Assembly (NCBI RefSeq): GCF_016862975.1
Contig: NZ_BONZ01000021.1
Span: 124,001 to 188,000 of the forward strand
Origin: Rugosimonospora africana
Lineage (GTDB): Bacteria > Actinomycetota > Actinomycetes > Mycobacteriales > Micromonosporaceae
DNA: 64,000 nucleotides
Direction of reading: 5' to 3'
Shown: piece by piece, positions 50,588-59,269 of the stretch
Layout: each line of letters begins with the position of its first letter
Position numbering within the stretch: the first letter of the stretch is position 1
Made by a program: the position numbers and the translations under genes
The notes under the pieces: generated by a model
Databases searched by the model: none
What the model was told of the DNA's origin: nothing
Seen by the model: only the letters and a program-made list of their open reading frames with translations

Positions 50588-52120
50588 CTAGCCGTTGACG
50601 GTGAAGGTGTCGGTGCTGGTGACGGTGCCACCGGCGGTGGTGACCGAGAGATGGACGATCTTCGGCGTACCGGACGGGGTCATGCCGGTCGGTACCTGGG
50701 CGGCGATCTGGGTCGCCGACGGCGAGCCGACGATCGTCGCGGTCGCGGTGTCGAACTTGACGGTGACCGGGGCGAAGTTGAAGTTGGTGCCGGTGAGGGT
50801 GATGGTCTGGCCGCCCACCCCGCTCTTCGGGGTGAACTGCGGGCTGGAGCTGAACGCGGGTGCCGGGATGTTCAGCTCTGCGTGGAAGTTGTCGTCGCTG
50901 ACCGCGGTACCGGCCGAGGTGGTCACGGTGATCTTGACGTCGGCACTGGTGGAGCCGCCGGGTACCAGACCGGCCGGCACCTGTACCACGGCCTGGGTGT
51001 TGGTCGGGGTGCCGACCAGGGTCGCGGTCACGGCGGCGAACTGCACCTGCGGGGTACCCACGTTGAGGTTGAAGCCGTTGATGGTGACCTGGGTGCCCGG
51101 CGTCCCGTTGGCCGGGCTGAACTGGCCGCCCGGGTCGGCGAACGCCGGAGCGGGCTGCACGGTGAACGTGTCGTCGCTGACCACCGAGCCGCCGGCGTTG
51201 GTGACCGTCACCTTGACCGGCACCGCCGTGCCGGCCGGGGTGAGTCCGCCCGGTACCCGGGCCACGATCTGGTTGGCCGACGGCGAACCGACCAGCTTCG
51301 CGGTGACCGACCCGAACGCGACGGTGAGCGGCCCGACGTTGAAGTTGGACCCGGACAGCGTGATCGGCTGGTTGATGGCGCCGCTCTTCGGAACGAACTG
51401 CGGCAGCGGCGGGGTGGCGAACGCCGGCAGCAGTAGGGTCTTCTCCATCAGGCTCAGCCGCTTCTCCAGGTCCGAGACGGTGAGCCGGCGCTGGCGCAGG
51501 TCGGTGATCATCGTCGCGTCCACGGTGTCCACACCCCGGCGCCGGGCGAGCTGCGCCAGCGGGTAGAAGACGTGCCCGGGCGGCGGCGCCGGTACCGGTA
51601 CGCCCTCCGCCACCCGGACCACCCAGCCCGGCTTGAGCCGTACCGAGGTCTGCACCCCGACGTCCTGGCTGTTGGCCAGGTCGGTGTCCACCGTGCCGTC
51701 CACTTCGGACAGTGAGACGTCCAGGTACACCACGTCGACGCGCGGATCGGGCTGGGCCGAGGTGGGAGTGGACAGCGGAGGCAGGCCGGCCTGGCTCTTG
51801 TACGTGGTCGGCGCCGGGATGCTGACCTCGATGCCGCCGACCAGCGCGGTGCCCGGGCCGGTGGCCGCGGCCAGGACGCGGAAGTCCTGGCTGTTCTGCC
51901 CGGCCGGCTGCGCCTGGATGGCGAACCCGTCGGCGCCGGCCGGCGCGCCGTTGCCGATGTACCGGGTGATGACCGCGCGCACGGTGGCCGAGACCAGATC
52001 GTGCAGCAGGTTCAGGTCCCGGTCCAGGATCGGCACGCCCTGCTCGATGTGCACGCCCACGTACCCCTTCTGCTGGTTGGCCAGCAGCAGATCCAGCGGC
52101 GACTGGGAGTAGTCCGCCAT
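50588..52120 (-). CDS. eCIS tail-fibre-like protein with three IPT/TIG domains
   Basis: The 510-residue protein has an N-terminal region (about 1-230) resembling phage fibre or virion-attachment modules (SPLDLLLANQQKGYVGVHIE, VYLDVSLSEVDGTVDTD), a short coiled-coil-like stretch LEKRLSLMEKTL, and three repeated IPT/TIG immunoglobulin-like domains. Each opens with a motif like PQFTPKSGVGGQTITLTG and contains a GSPSANQIVARVP-type segment. TIG domains bind surfaces or glycans, so this is a candidate receptor-binding element. The ATG at 52120 follows GAGGAAGAG. It lies just before the VWA gene. Confidence 0.78.
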   Translation of the reverse strand: MADYSQSPLDLLLANQQKGYVGVHIEQGVPILDRDLNLLHDLVSATVRAVITRYIGNGAPAGADGFAIQAQPAGQNSQDFRVLAAATGPGTALVGGIEVSIPAPTTYKSQAGLPPLSTPTSAQPDPRVDVVYLDVSLSEVDGTVDTDLANSQDVGVQTSVRLKPGWVVRVAEGVPVPAPPPGHVFYPLAQLARRRGVDTVDATMITDLRQRRLTVSDLEKRLSLMEKTLLLPAFATPPLPQFVPKSGAINQPITLSGSNFNVGPLTVAFGSVTAKLVGSPSANQIVARVPGGLTPAGTAVPVKVTVTNAGGSVVSDDTFTVQPAPAFADPGGQFSPANGTPGTQVTINGFNLNVGTPQVQFAAVTATLVGTPTNTQAVVQVPAGLVPGGSTSADVKITVTTSAGTAVSDDNFHAELNIPAPAFSSSPQFTPKSGVGGQTITLTGTNFNFAPVTVKFDTATATIVGSPSATQIAAQVPTGMTPSGTPKIVHLSVTTAGGTVTSTDTFTVNG

Positions 52121-52152
52121 GGTCTCTTCCTCCTCGATGGCCGGCCGTGCGG

Positions 52153-54195
52153 CTACGGCGTGATGAAGACGGCGCGGGCGGTCACCGGCATGAAGCCGGG
52201 CAGCACGTTGGCCAGCCGCGAGATGATCGCCTTGATCTCGTCCGGGTCGGCGATGTCCGGAGTCAGGTACAGCCCGACGGTGTCGCGGGCGACGCGGTCG
52301 GCGTTGGTGCGCCCGTCGGCCGACCCGGCGTCGTACGTGTAGGTCTGGAAGTCCTCGAAGGCGCCGCGCAGCGCCAGCTTGCCGGTGCCGGTGGTGTCCA
52401 CTGTGGTGGTACCGGCGTAGCGGTGGTCCAGCGTCTGGGTGGCGCCGAACGTGTCGCTGGCGTACGGGAGGCTCGCGTTCGACCGGAAGACCAGCAGGGT
52501 TCCCGCGCCGCCACCGGCGTTCACGGCCAGCGGTCCCCGGCGCGCGTACGGGCCGCCGGCGACCTGTTGCGCGGTGCCCCAGGTCATCGTGGACAGCGTC
52601 AGAAGGTTGCGGAACACGCACCAGCCGCCGGCCTGGGTGGAGCTGTAGAACAGCTCGACGTCGCCGCCCGCGGTCGGCAGCGCGGCCGGCTGCCTGTCGT
52701 GGTACCCGCCGGCCCCGGTGGTCGGCAGCGCCCGGATCGCCGACCAGTCGGAGACGGTCGGGTCCAGCCCCTGCTTGACCCGGAACACCACCCGCCACCG
52801 GGTCTGCCCGGTCGGGCCGCCGGGGGCGTGCCTCGACCAAAACAGCCACAACCGCTGGCTGGCGTTGGTCGGGTGGAACAGCACGAACAGGTCGTCCTCC
52901 ACCCGGGGATCCTGGCCGCCGTCGGCCGGCAGGGTCGCCGGGTCGGTCAGTTGCCAGTTCGTACCGTTGTGCCGGTTGTACCGCAGCCGCCAGGTCCCGG
53001 CGACCGACTCCAGCCAGAACAGCCACAGGCCGCCGGCGTTGTCCGCGACGGCGGCCGGCATCCGGCGCTCGGTTGCCGGATCGCCGAACGTGGCCGGCGC
53101 CGACCAGGTGCGGCCGGTACGGGTGGCGAACGAGATGCGCCACCGTCGGTCAGCCGGCTCGGCCGCCGGGTCGTAGCTCTGCCAGAACAGCCACAGGGTG
53201 GTGCCGACCATCGCCGCGCTCGGGTGCTTGTCGATGCCCGGCTGGTCCACCACCGGCTCGCTGGGCTGCCACACCCCGCCTGCGTACCGCTTGGTCCAGA
53301 TGTCCCAGCCGTGCTGCCGGTACGTGTGGTAGAAGAACGAGATCGAGCCGTCCGCCTCGGGTACCGCCGACGGGCGCCCGTCGTGGGCGAAGTTCACCGA
53401 GGCGAGCGCGGGCGCGGCCCAGGTGCCGCCCGGATCGCGCAGCGCCGACCACAGGTTCAGCCGCTCCGGTTCGTTGGTGCGTGCCACGTTGTGCACGAAC
53501 TCCTTGGTGCGGTTGGGCCAGCCGGTCACCCGCGCCACGGTGGCGTCCACGATGGGTACGCCGCCGACGGTCTGGTAGATCCGCGGCGCGTACCGGATCT
53601 CGGTGCGCTGCGCGGCGACCGGCAGCCCATAGTTGGTCTGCCAGCCGATCCACTGCGCGAGCAGGGGCAGCAGCGTGCCGTCGGCCCGCTCCAGGTTGGC
53701 GAAGCCGAGAGCGGCGCGGACGAAGCTGTAGAGCCGGTCCAGTTCGCCGCCGGGCAGGTCGAGGAACCGGCGCAATTCCCCCTTGTCGCTGTCGTCGGGC
53801 AGGCCGGTGCCGGCGACCGGGGTGCGCTCCGCGTCGTACCGCCGGTAGATCGCCGGCAGCATGGCGTAGAGCTGGCCGGCGAAGTCGTACGGCGACGTGG
53901 CCATGGCGCTGGCCAGGTTGTGCGGATCGGGATCGTAGACCGGCGGATTCCCGCTGAACGGGTACAGCGTGTAGTAGTAGACCGTTTCGCCCGACAGGCC
54001 GGTGTCGGACACGCTCACCAGGCCGGTGCCGTGCGCCACCACCACGCCACCGTCCGGTGTGGACGGATGGCTGCCCTCGGCGCGGACCACCCGTACGCCG
54101 GGTGCCTGCGCCGGCGACGGGTTGGTCCAGGACAGGTCGATCCGGTTGCCGTCTCGGTGGGCGGTCGCGGTGATGTCCAGCAGCCGCACGGTCAC
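52153..54195 (-). CDS. eCIS baseplate/tail protein I-like protein with inserted repeat domain
   Basis: The 680-residue protein starts with a fibronectin III-like domain (about 1-90, VRLLDITATAHRDGNRIDLS), then a phage tail protein I-like part (LYAMLPAIYRRYDAERTP, DLPGGELDRLYSFVRAALGF). The middle (about 270-590) is a series of repeats around W-x-L-F-W and W-x-I-x-F (LWLFWQSYDPAAEPADRRWR, LWLFWLESVAGTWRLRYN, LWLFWSRHAPGG), suggesting a beta-propeller. The tail-I C-terminus resumes at the end. It corresponds to the Afp12 position. GTG overlaps the baseplate J stop codon. Confidence 0.78.
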   Translation of the reverse strand: MTVRLLDITATAHRDGNRIDLSWTNPSPAQAPGVRVVRAEGSHPSTPDGGVVVAHGTGLVSVSDTGLSGETVYYYTLYPFSGNPPVYDPDPHNLASAMATSPYDFAGQLYAMLPAIYRRYDAERTPVAGTGLPDDSDKGELRRFLDLPGGELDRLYSFVRAALGFANLERADGTLLPLLAQWIGWQTNYGLPVAAQRTEIRYAPRIYQTVGGVPIVDATVARVTGWPNRTKEFVHNVARTNEPERLNLWSALRDPGGTWAAPALASVNFAHDGRPSAVPEADGSISFFYHTYRQHGWDIWTKRYAGGVWQPSEPVVDQPGIDKHPSAAMVGTTLWLFWQSYDPAAEPADRRWRISFATRTGRTWSAPATFGDPATERRMPAAVADNAGGLWLFWLESVAGTWRLRYNRHNGTNWQLTDPATLPADGGQDPRVEDDLFVLFHPTNASQRLWLFWSRHAPGGPTGQTRWRVVFRVKQGLDPTVSDWSAIRALPTTGAGGYHDRQPAALPTAGGDVELFYSSTQAGGWCVFRNLLTLSTMTWGTAQQVAGGPYARRGPLAVNAGGGAGTLLVFRSNASLPYASDTFGATQTLDHRYAGTTTVDTTGTGKLALRGAFEDFQTYTYDAGSADGRTNADRVARDTVGLYLTPDIADPDEIKAIISRLANVLPGFMPVTARAVFITP

Positions 54196-55766
54196 TGCCC
54201 TCCCTGGCTGACCAGGACGACCCGCAGCCCGGACGCGTAGTCGGCGTCGGCCGGGATCACCGGGATCTCGTTGGCGCCGAGCGAGAGCTTGCCCAGCGGG
54301 TCGACGGCCGGTACCGGTCGGTCGGCGCGCCGGAACTCGGTGATGTTCACGTACACCACGCCCGGCGTGTCCTGGACGGCCTCGTAGAACCTGCCGAGAT
54401 AGACGGTCTGGCCGAAGTCGACCCGGTCGAACGCGAGCAGCGCGGCCGCGGCCTGGCGCACCTGGTCCACCACGTCGGCGGTGACGTAGAAGCTCTCGAC
54501 CGCGATCTCCGCCGTCACGTACACCGGCACGTAGTCCACGTCGGACACCTCGATGAGCTGGCTGAGCATCCGCTTGTCCTCGAAGTACCCGATGAGGTTC
54601 GCCTCCAGGACGTCGCTGACCTTGCCGCCGCCCTCGGGCGCCACGTACAGCGTCACCCGGTTCCAGCCGGTCGCGACCGCGCGCACCTTGCCCACGCCCT
54701 TGAAGCTCTGCGCGAGCGCCTGGTAGTCGGCCGCGGTCACCGCGCGGCGCAGCGAGCGGAACACCGCCGGGGCGTGCTGGACCGCGTGGTCGATGTCCTC
54801 CCGGTCGGCACCTCCGGTGGCCGGCGACGGGTTGGTGGCGGTCGCACCCAGCAGAGCCAGCTGCGGGGCGTTGACGATGGTGGTCACCACGTTGGCCGGG
54901 ACGTTGCCGGCCAGCCCGCCGCCGACCCGGTACGTCGCCCGGATCACGGTGCCCTGCGACGGAATCGCGCCGAAGCCACCGTCGCCGAACACGATCGTTG
55001 CCCGGTCGTCGGCGTCCACCTCCACCGCGAAGTCCTTCTGTCCGGCCTCGCTGAACGCCAGGCTGTCGCGCAGCGTCCAACTGTCCACTGTGGTGCCGAG
55101 CTGGGTGGTCAGCAGCACGTCCCGGCTGGTCTGTCCGGGCGGGCCGGGTGGGCGCAGGACGAGGCCCGGGTGGGCCAGCGGGAAGCGCTGGCTCGGCGTG
55201 CCGTCGGAGGTGCCCAGCAGCTCGCCGGCGATCAGCCGCCCCTCCTCGACCGGGATGCCGCCCTGCGCGATGCCGAACACCTTGCGCCCGGTCACCGGGT
55301 CCGGGGTCAGCGTGCTGAAGTCGATGACGAGAGGGGCCTCCCGGGTGTACTCGAACCGCACGGCGGGCCGGTCCTTCTGGCTCTTGGTGGCGAACGCGTC
55401 CCCCTTGTTCACGGTCACGGTGGACGTCACGCTGCCCGGTACGGCAAGGGTCAGGGTGGTCGCGGCCGGCGCGGCGGTACCCAGCTCGTACCCGATCAGG
55501 CGCAGGTGCTCGATGACGCTGGTACGGGTCTGCGCGGTACCCAGGAAGCTCTCGTTGGCGACCCGGTCGGTGTAGTAGCTCAGGATGTCGCCCATGTGCG
55601 CGAACAACTCCAGGAGCACGTTGCCGAAGTCCGCCTCGTTCGCGAAGTCCTGCCACTCCGGCAGCTTCTGCGGGATCAGGTCGCGCATGGCCGCGAGCAG
55701 GCTCTCGTAGTCCCGGGCCAGGTAGTCGATGACCGGTCGCCCATCGACCTGTCTGATCTCTGCCAT
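54192..55766 (-). CDS. eCIS baseplate wedge protein (baseplate J/Afp11-like)
   Basis: The 524-residue protein starts PVIDYLARDYESLLAAMRDL and has LPEWQDFANEADFGNVLLEL and FAHMGDILSYYTDRVANESF, the N-terminal pattern of putative baseplate assembly (GPJ/Afp11) proteins. It continues with GDREDIDHAVQHAP-like and AVTAADYQALAQSFKGVGKV segments typical of baseplate J. It would form the wedge that links sheath and hub. Length is usual for the actinobacterial type. Confidence 0.88.
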   Translation of the reverse strand: MAEIRQVDGRPVIDYLARDYESLLAAMRDLIPQKLPEWQDFANEADFGNVLLELFAHMGDILSYYTDRVANESFLGTAQTRTSVIEHLRLIGYELGTAAPAATTLTLAVPGSVTSTVTVNKGDAFATKSQKDRPAVRFEYTREAPLVIDFSTLTPDPVTGRKVFGIAQGGIPVEEGRLIAGELLGTSDGTPSQRFPLAHPGLVLRPPGPPGQTSRDVLLTTQLGTTVDSWTLRDSLAFSEAGQKDFAVEVDADDRATIVFGDGGFGAIPSQGTVIRATYRVGGGLAGNVPANVVTTIVNAPQLALLGATATNPSPATGGADREDIDHAVQHAPAVFRSLRRAVTAADYQALAQSFKGVGKVRAVATGWNRVTLYVAPEGGGKVSDVLEANLIGYFEDKRMLSQLIEVSDVDYVPVYVTAEIAVESFYVTADVVDQVRQAAAALLAFDRVDFGQTVYLGRFYEAVQDTPGVVYVNITEFRRADRPVPAVDPLGKLSLGANEIPVIPADADYASGLRVVLVSQGGQ

Positions 55767-55820
55767 CGCGTCTGTCCTATCTGTCCGCGCCCGGCGCCGC
55801 GCCGGCGTGAGCGCCTCGTG

Positions 55821-56183
55821 TCATCTGAAGTGGACCCGCACCGCTTGCCGGCTCAGGTCGCGCCGCCGCACGTACGCCACCTCGGCGACCAGCGACTCCT
55901 CCCGGGCCTGGACGTCGACCCCGCCGACCACCAGCTCGTCGCCCAGCCACCGGGTCAACGCCTGGCCGATGCTGAACTCGACGGCCGCGGCCATGATGGT
56001 GTTGTTCGGATCGAAGACCAGGTTGAACAGCCCGCACCCGAACTCGGGCTGGTTGACCCGCTCGCCCGGCGCCGTGAAGAGCACCTGGATGATCTTTCCG
56101 CGCAGGTCGGTGTTGTCGTCCGGATCCGGCGCGATCCCGCCGGCCGGGTTGACCCCGAACGGAAACCCGAATCCCGTCGCCAT
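55821..56183 (-). CDS. eCIS baseplate protein, gp25/GPW-like (Afp9-like)
   Basis: The 120-residue protein has the gp25-like core: NTDLRGKIIQVLFTAPGERV, NQPEFGCGLFNLVFDPNN and a conserved ALTRWLGDEL region. gp25 joins the first sheath ring to the baseplate. I chose the ATG at 56183 because GGAGGGAAAGG precedes it; the ATG-like start at 56222 has no such site. The order spike, tip, gp25, wedge is as in other eCIS loci. Confidence 0.88.
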   Translation of the reverse strand: MATGFGFPFGVNPAGGIAPDPDDNTDLRGKIIQVLFTAPGERVNQPEFGCGLFNLVFDPNNTIMAAAVEFSIGQALTRWLGDELVVGGVDVQAREESLVAEVAYVRRRDLSRQAVRVHFR

Positions 56184-56267
56184 GTCGCCGCCTTTCCCTC
56201 CGCCCGCCCGGGTGCCGGTCACTGTCGCGTCGCCCGTCGCTGTTTCCGTCGTCCGTCGCTGCTTCCG

Positions 56268-56747
56268 TCACTCGGAACAGGTCACGAAGCTCTGTCCGCT
56301 CGCGGTGACCGTCGACTTTCCCGGTGCGGGAACACCGCTACACGTGTCGATCTTGTCCGCGTCCAGCAGGACCTTCACCCCGCCGACGGTCAGGACCCCG
56401 CTGCCCGCACCGGCGTTCGGCACGCCGGTCCCCAGTGGACTGTCCGTGATGGACAGTGAGATCGGGTTGGCCCCGGCCGGTACGAGGTTGCTGCCCGTCG
56501 GGCCGGAGTGCCCACCGGTCGGAGGCGCGTCCTCGCCAGGATCCAGGGAGCTGTGACTGGTCAGCAGTGCCACCGGTACCCCGCCGATCGTCACGAAGTC
56601 GCTGAGCGCGTCCGTGATGGAACCGGTGTACGTGTAGTCGCCCACGCCGGTGTACGCGACCGGAGGCGACGTACTCGTCTGGCCCGACACGTTGTGCTTG
56701 TCGGTACCGCTGACCGGGTCGCCCTTGACGACGACGAGCTTGCCCAT
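56268..56747 (-). CDS. eCIS spike tip, PAAR-like protein
   Basis: The 159-residue protein begins MGKLVVVKGDPVSGTDKHNV and has GDPVSGTDKH, TIGGVPVALLTSHSSLDPG, GSGVLTVGGVKVLLDADKID, matching the PAAR-like tip proteins (Afp10-like/DUF4150-type) that cap the spike. It follows the spike gene after a 3-nt gap. It would form the sharp end that pierces the target membrane. Confidence 0.83.
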   Translation of the reverse strand: MGKLVVVKGDPVSGTDKHNVSGQTSTSPPVAYTGVGDYTYTGSITDALSDFVTIGGVPVALLTSHSSLDPGEDAPPTGGHSGPTGSNLVPAGANPISLSITDSPLGTGVPNAGAGSGVLTVGGVKVLLDADKIDTCSGVPAPGKSTVTASGQSFVTCSE

Positions 56748-56750
56748 GGC

Positions 56751-57443
56751 TCAGCCCTTCGTGATGTCGAAACTCGCGCAGGTGATGGAGACCGCCTTGC
56801 CGGCGGCGTTGATGGTCAACGGCACCGCGGCGGTGAGCGTCATCGCGTCGCCGGTCATCTCGATGCCGTTGCCGTGAGCGTCGGTGACGCTGACCCCGTC
56901 CTGGTTAAGCAGGATGGTGTTCTGGCTCTTGTCGACGATGGTGATCCCGTCGGCGTTCATGGTCACCCGGTGGCCCTGGGCGCCCTCGCGGATCAGCAGC
57001 ATCTCCGCGCCGTCGGCGTCCTCGAACTGGATGGTGTGTCCCTTGCGGGTCTTGATGACCTTGCTGGTCGGCGGCGACTGCACGCTGCCGGCTTCGGAAC
57101 CGTCGGCCGCGTTCGGCTTGGGGACCTGGCTGGCCCCGCCGGGCTTGCTCCAGTAGGTGCCGACCCAGATGGGGAACTCCAGGTCGCCCTCCGCGAACTC
57201 GACCCACACCCCGGCGCGGCGCTCCGGGATGAACAGCAGTCCCTGGTCCGCGGCACCGCCGTAGGGCAGGCACGGGGTCGCCCAGCCGGACACCACGTTC
57301 GGGCCCAGCGCGCCCGGCGCGGTCACGCGCAGCCGGCCGAGCCTGGCCGGATCGTCGTTGTCCACCACGGTGCCCCGGTACTTGCCGTAGAACCGGCGCT
57401 CGACCTTGTCCACGAGCCCGGCCACGATCCGCTCCATCGTCAT
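56751..57443 (-). CDS. eCIS spike protein (gp5/VgrG C-terminal-like)
   Basis: The 230-residue protein has an OB-fold start (GKYRGTVVDNDDPARLGRLR, VTAPGALGPNVVSGWATPCL) and the spike segments VWVEFAEGDLEFPIWVGTYW and IKTRKGHTIQFEDADGAEML, the baseplate gp5/VgrG pattern, then a beta-helical tail. I chose ATG 57443 for the AAGGAG site 8 nt upstream; the longer frame upstream only translates tandem repeats. In many systems it is fused to the hub; here hub and spike are separate genes. Confidence 0.85.
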   Translation of the reverse strand: MTMERIVAGLVDKVERRFYGKYRGTVVDNDDPARLGRLRVTAPGALGPNVVSGWATPCLPYGGAADQGLLFIPERRAGVWVEFAEGDLEFPIWVGTYWSKPGGASQVPKPNAADGSEAGSVQSPPTSKVIKTRKGHTIQFEDADGAEMLLIREGAQGHRVTMNADGITIVDKSQNTILLNQDGVSVTDAHGNGIEMTGDAMTLTAAVPLTINAAGKAVSITCASFDITKG

Positions 57444-57495
57444 CGGCCACACTCCTTCACCCGCGCGCCCCGGCGCTTCACAGGCCGCCCGTCCC

Positions 57496-57558
57496 GGCTC
57501 ATCACAGGCCACCCACGGCTCATCACAGGCCACCCACGGCTCATCACAGGCCACCCGC
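57496..57558 (-). repeat. 21-bp direct repeat, three copies, over the hub gene 3' end
   Basis: GGCTCATCACAGGCCACCCAC occurs at 57496, 57517 and 57538 (the last copy differing by one base), with a degenerate copy just before. Read on the coding strand each unit contains Gly-Gly-Leu codons and a TGATGA double stop, so the gene end has been triplicated. Confidence 0.85.
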
Positions 57559-58668
57559 GGCGAGCAGCCCGCCGCCTCCGGCGGAGAACACCTCGGAACC
57601 GGTCGGTCCGAGGGCGTTGCGCTTGACCCGGAACACCTGGCGGTACCCGTCCGCGGTGAACCGGTGCGTCACGTGGGTGACGTAGTACACGCCGCTGTGC
57701 GTCTCCCCGATGCCGGCGATGGTGACCGTGCCGCGCGGGAGGAGGATGCTGCCGTACTGGTTGGCCGCCACCTCGCCCTCCCCGGTGACGAACCACTCCC
57801 CCTGGTCGTACAGGCCCTGGCAGAGGGCGGTCATCTCCGGGTTGCCGGTGGTGACGGTCTGCCCGAGGTAGACGAGGCCGGGATCCATGCCCGGCCCGAG
57901 GAAGCTCGCCGGGGTGTTGGCGCCCAGCACGGTCTCGCCGCTGGTGTCCACGATGGCTTCCAGCACCTCACCGGTGACGTGGTCGATCTGAAACATCGCC
58001 ACGTTGGCCGGGGCGAGCGCGTCGACCTCCAGGCTGAACCGGATGACGTTGGTGGCGTCCCCGGCCTGAACGGTCAGCAGGGGCTGCGGCGAGTCGTCGA
58101 CGACCGGCGGCCGGAAGTATCCGGTGTCCCCGTCCACGAAGCACTCGAACCCGTTGCGCAGCGCGAGCCGTTTGAGCAGCTGGATGTCGGTCTCCCGCTG
58201 GATGATGGTGGACACCTCCTCGTCGTGAACGACGGCGGTGTCGGTGACCTGCGGGGTGAGGTGGTAGTGCTGGAACGTCTCGGTCGCGATGTCGCTGTCC
58301 TTCGTGTTCGGCCAGTCCTTGAGGCGGTCCGCCCGGTCCATCAGGACACTGGCGTCCATGCCCCACACCTCCAGCCGGCACTCCTCCAGCCCGGTGCCGA
58401 AGTCCGGCCGCAGGTGGGTGATGTACCCGGCGAACAGCTGCCGCGAGTCGTTGTCCAGCCCGGCGGTGATGACCACGCGCTTCCAGATGACGAAGTGCTC
58501 GTCGTCCAGGTACGGCCACTTGCCGTCGGCGCCGAGCAGCAGCGCGATGGTCATCCGGAACATGCCGGCGAGCTGGTCGTCCAGCTCGACCTCCAGGCTC
58601 ACCAGGTCCTTGTAGAGCTGGTCGATCTCGGCGCCGTCGACCTCGACGCGGACGTTGTCGTGCTGCAT
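57544..58668 (-). CDS. eCIS hub protein (gp27/late control D-like)
   Basis: The 374-residue protein starts VRVEVDGAEIDQLYKDLVSL and has WKRVVITAGLDNDSRQLFAG, RADRLKDWPNTKDSDIATET and TDIQLLKRLALRNGFECFVD, typical of the gp27-like hub half of VgrG-type proteins. It would form the trimeric hub under the spike. The C-terminus ends in a Gly-rich stretch (FSAGGGGLLAAGGL) that runs into the 21-bp repeats. Confidence 0.85.
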   Translation of the reverse strand: MQHDNVRVEVDGAEIDQLYKDLVSLEVELDDQLAGMFRMTIALLLGADGKWPYLDDEHFVIWKRVVITAGLDNDSRQLFAGYITHLRPDFGTGLEECRLEVWGMDASVLMDRADRLKDWPNTKDSDIATETFQHYHLTPQVTDTAVVHDEEVSTIIQRETDIQLLKRLALRNGFECFVDGDTGYFRPPVVDDSPQPLLTVQAGDATNVIRFSLEVDALAPANVAMFQIDHVTGEVLEAIVDTSGETVLGANTPASFLGPGMDPGLVYLGQTVTTGNPEMTALCQGLYDQGEWFVTGEGEVAANQYGSILLPRGTVTIAGIGETHSGVYYVTHVTHRFTADGYRQVFRVKRNALGPTGSEVFSAGGGGLLAAGGL

Positions 58669-58675
58669 GGCCGGC

Positions 58676-59269
58676 CTACCCGCTCACCGCTGGCGGGATG
58701 ACGATCGGCTGGCCCAGCTGGCCGCCGTCGGCCCACGGACCGACCGTCAGGCCGGCCGTGGTCATCGCCGCGGCCAACGCCGGCGCGTCGACGTTGAGCC
58801 GGTTGTAGCGCACCAGCACAGACCGGCTGACGCTTTCCACGGTGACGGTCACCTGCTGGCCGCCGACCGTCTGCCGCCGCGGTACCAGCGCCACGTCCTC
58901 GACCACGGTCACGTCCTCGACGCCCACCAGGTCGTTCAGCGCCGAGCGCACCGCGGCCCACGGCGGCGGGTCGGCCGGCACGCTGACCGGGAACCGGGTG
59001 ACCTGCACCGGCTCCTTGGACAGCAACGCCAGCGGCGACAGGAACTGCGGGTTGGCGTCGCAGATGTGCCAGTACTGCAGCGGCTGGTTGTAGTAAGTGA
59101 ACGCGAGCTGGTCGAGCCGGTCGCCGGAGTCCACGGTGTGGGTGAAGGTGCCGGTCACCGCCGGCAGCGGCCGGATGTCCTTGCTGGGCAGGGTCCGGCC
59201 CGCGGCGTCGGTCGCGGTCACGTCGGGTACCTTGCGGTAGCGGGAAAGGGCGTTGGCCACGGTGCTCAC
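58676..59269 (-). CDS. eCIS LysM-like tail protein (Afp7 C-terminal-like)
   Basis: The 197-residue protein has a LysM-type segment around residue 35-75 (FTHTVDSGDRLDQLAFTYYN, LQYWHICDANPQFLSPLALL), as in gpX/Afp7-type proteins that join the tube to the hub. The second half is of unknown fold. The GTG start overlaps the previous gene's stop codon (GTGA), and the two together resemble a split Afp7. Confidence 0.8.
   Translation of the reverse strand: MSTVANALSRYRKVPDVTATDAAGRTLPSKDIRPLPAVTGTFTHTVDSGDRLDQLAFTYYNQPLQYWHICDANPQFLSPLALLSKEPVQVTRFPVSVPADPPPWAAVRSALNDLVGVEDVTVVEDVALVPRRQTVGGQQVTVTVESVSRSVLVRYNRLNVDAPALAAAMTTAGLTVGPWADGGQLGQPIVIPPAVSG

Noticed and set aside
54192-55656. Long minus-strand frame that would extend the tail-I protein through the baseplate J gene
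   Set aside because: The upstream part is out of frame with the clear baseplate J product; the GTGA overlap at 54195 gives a normal start.
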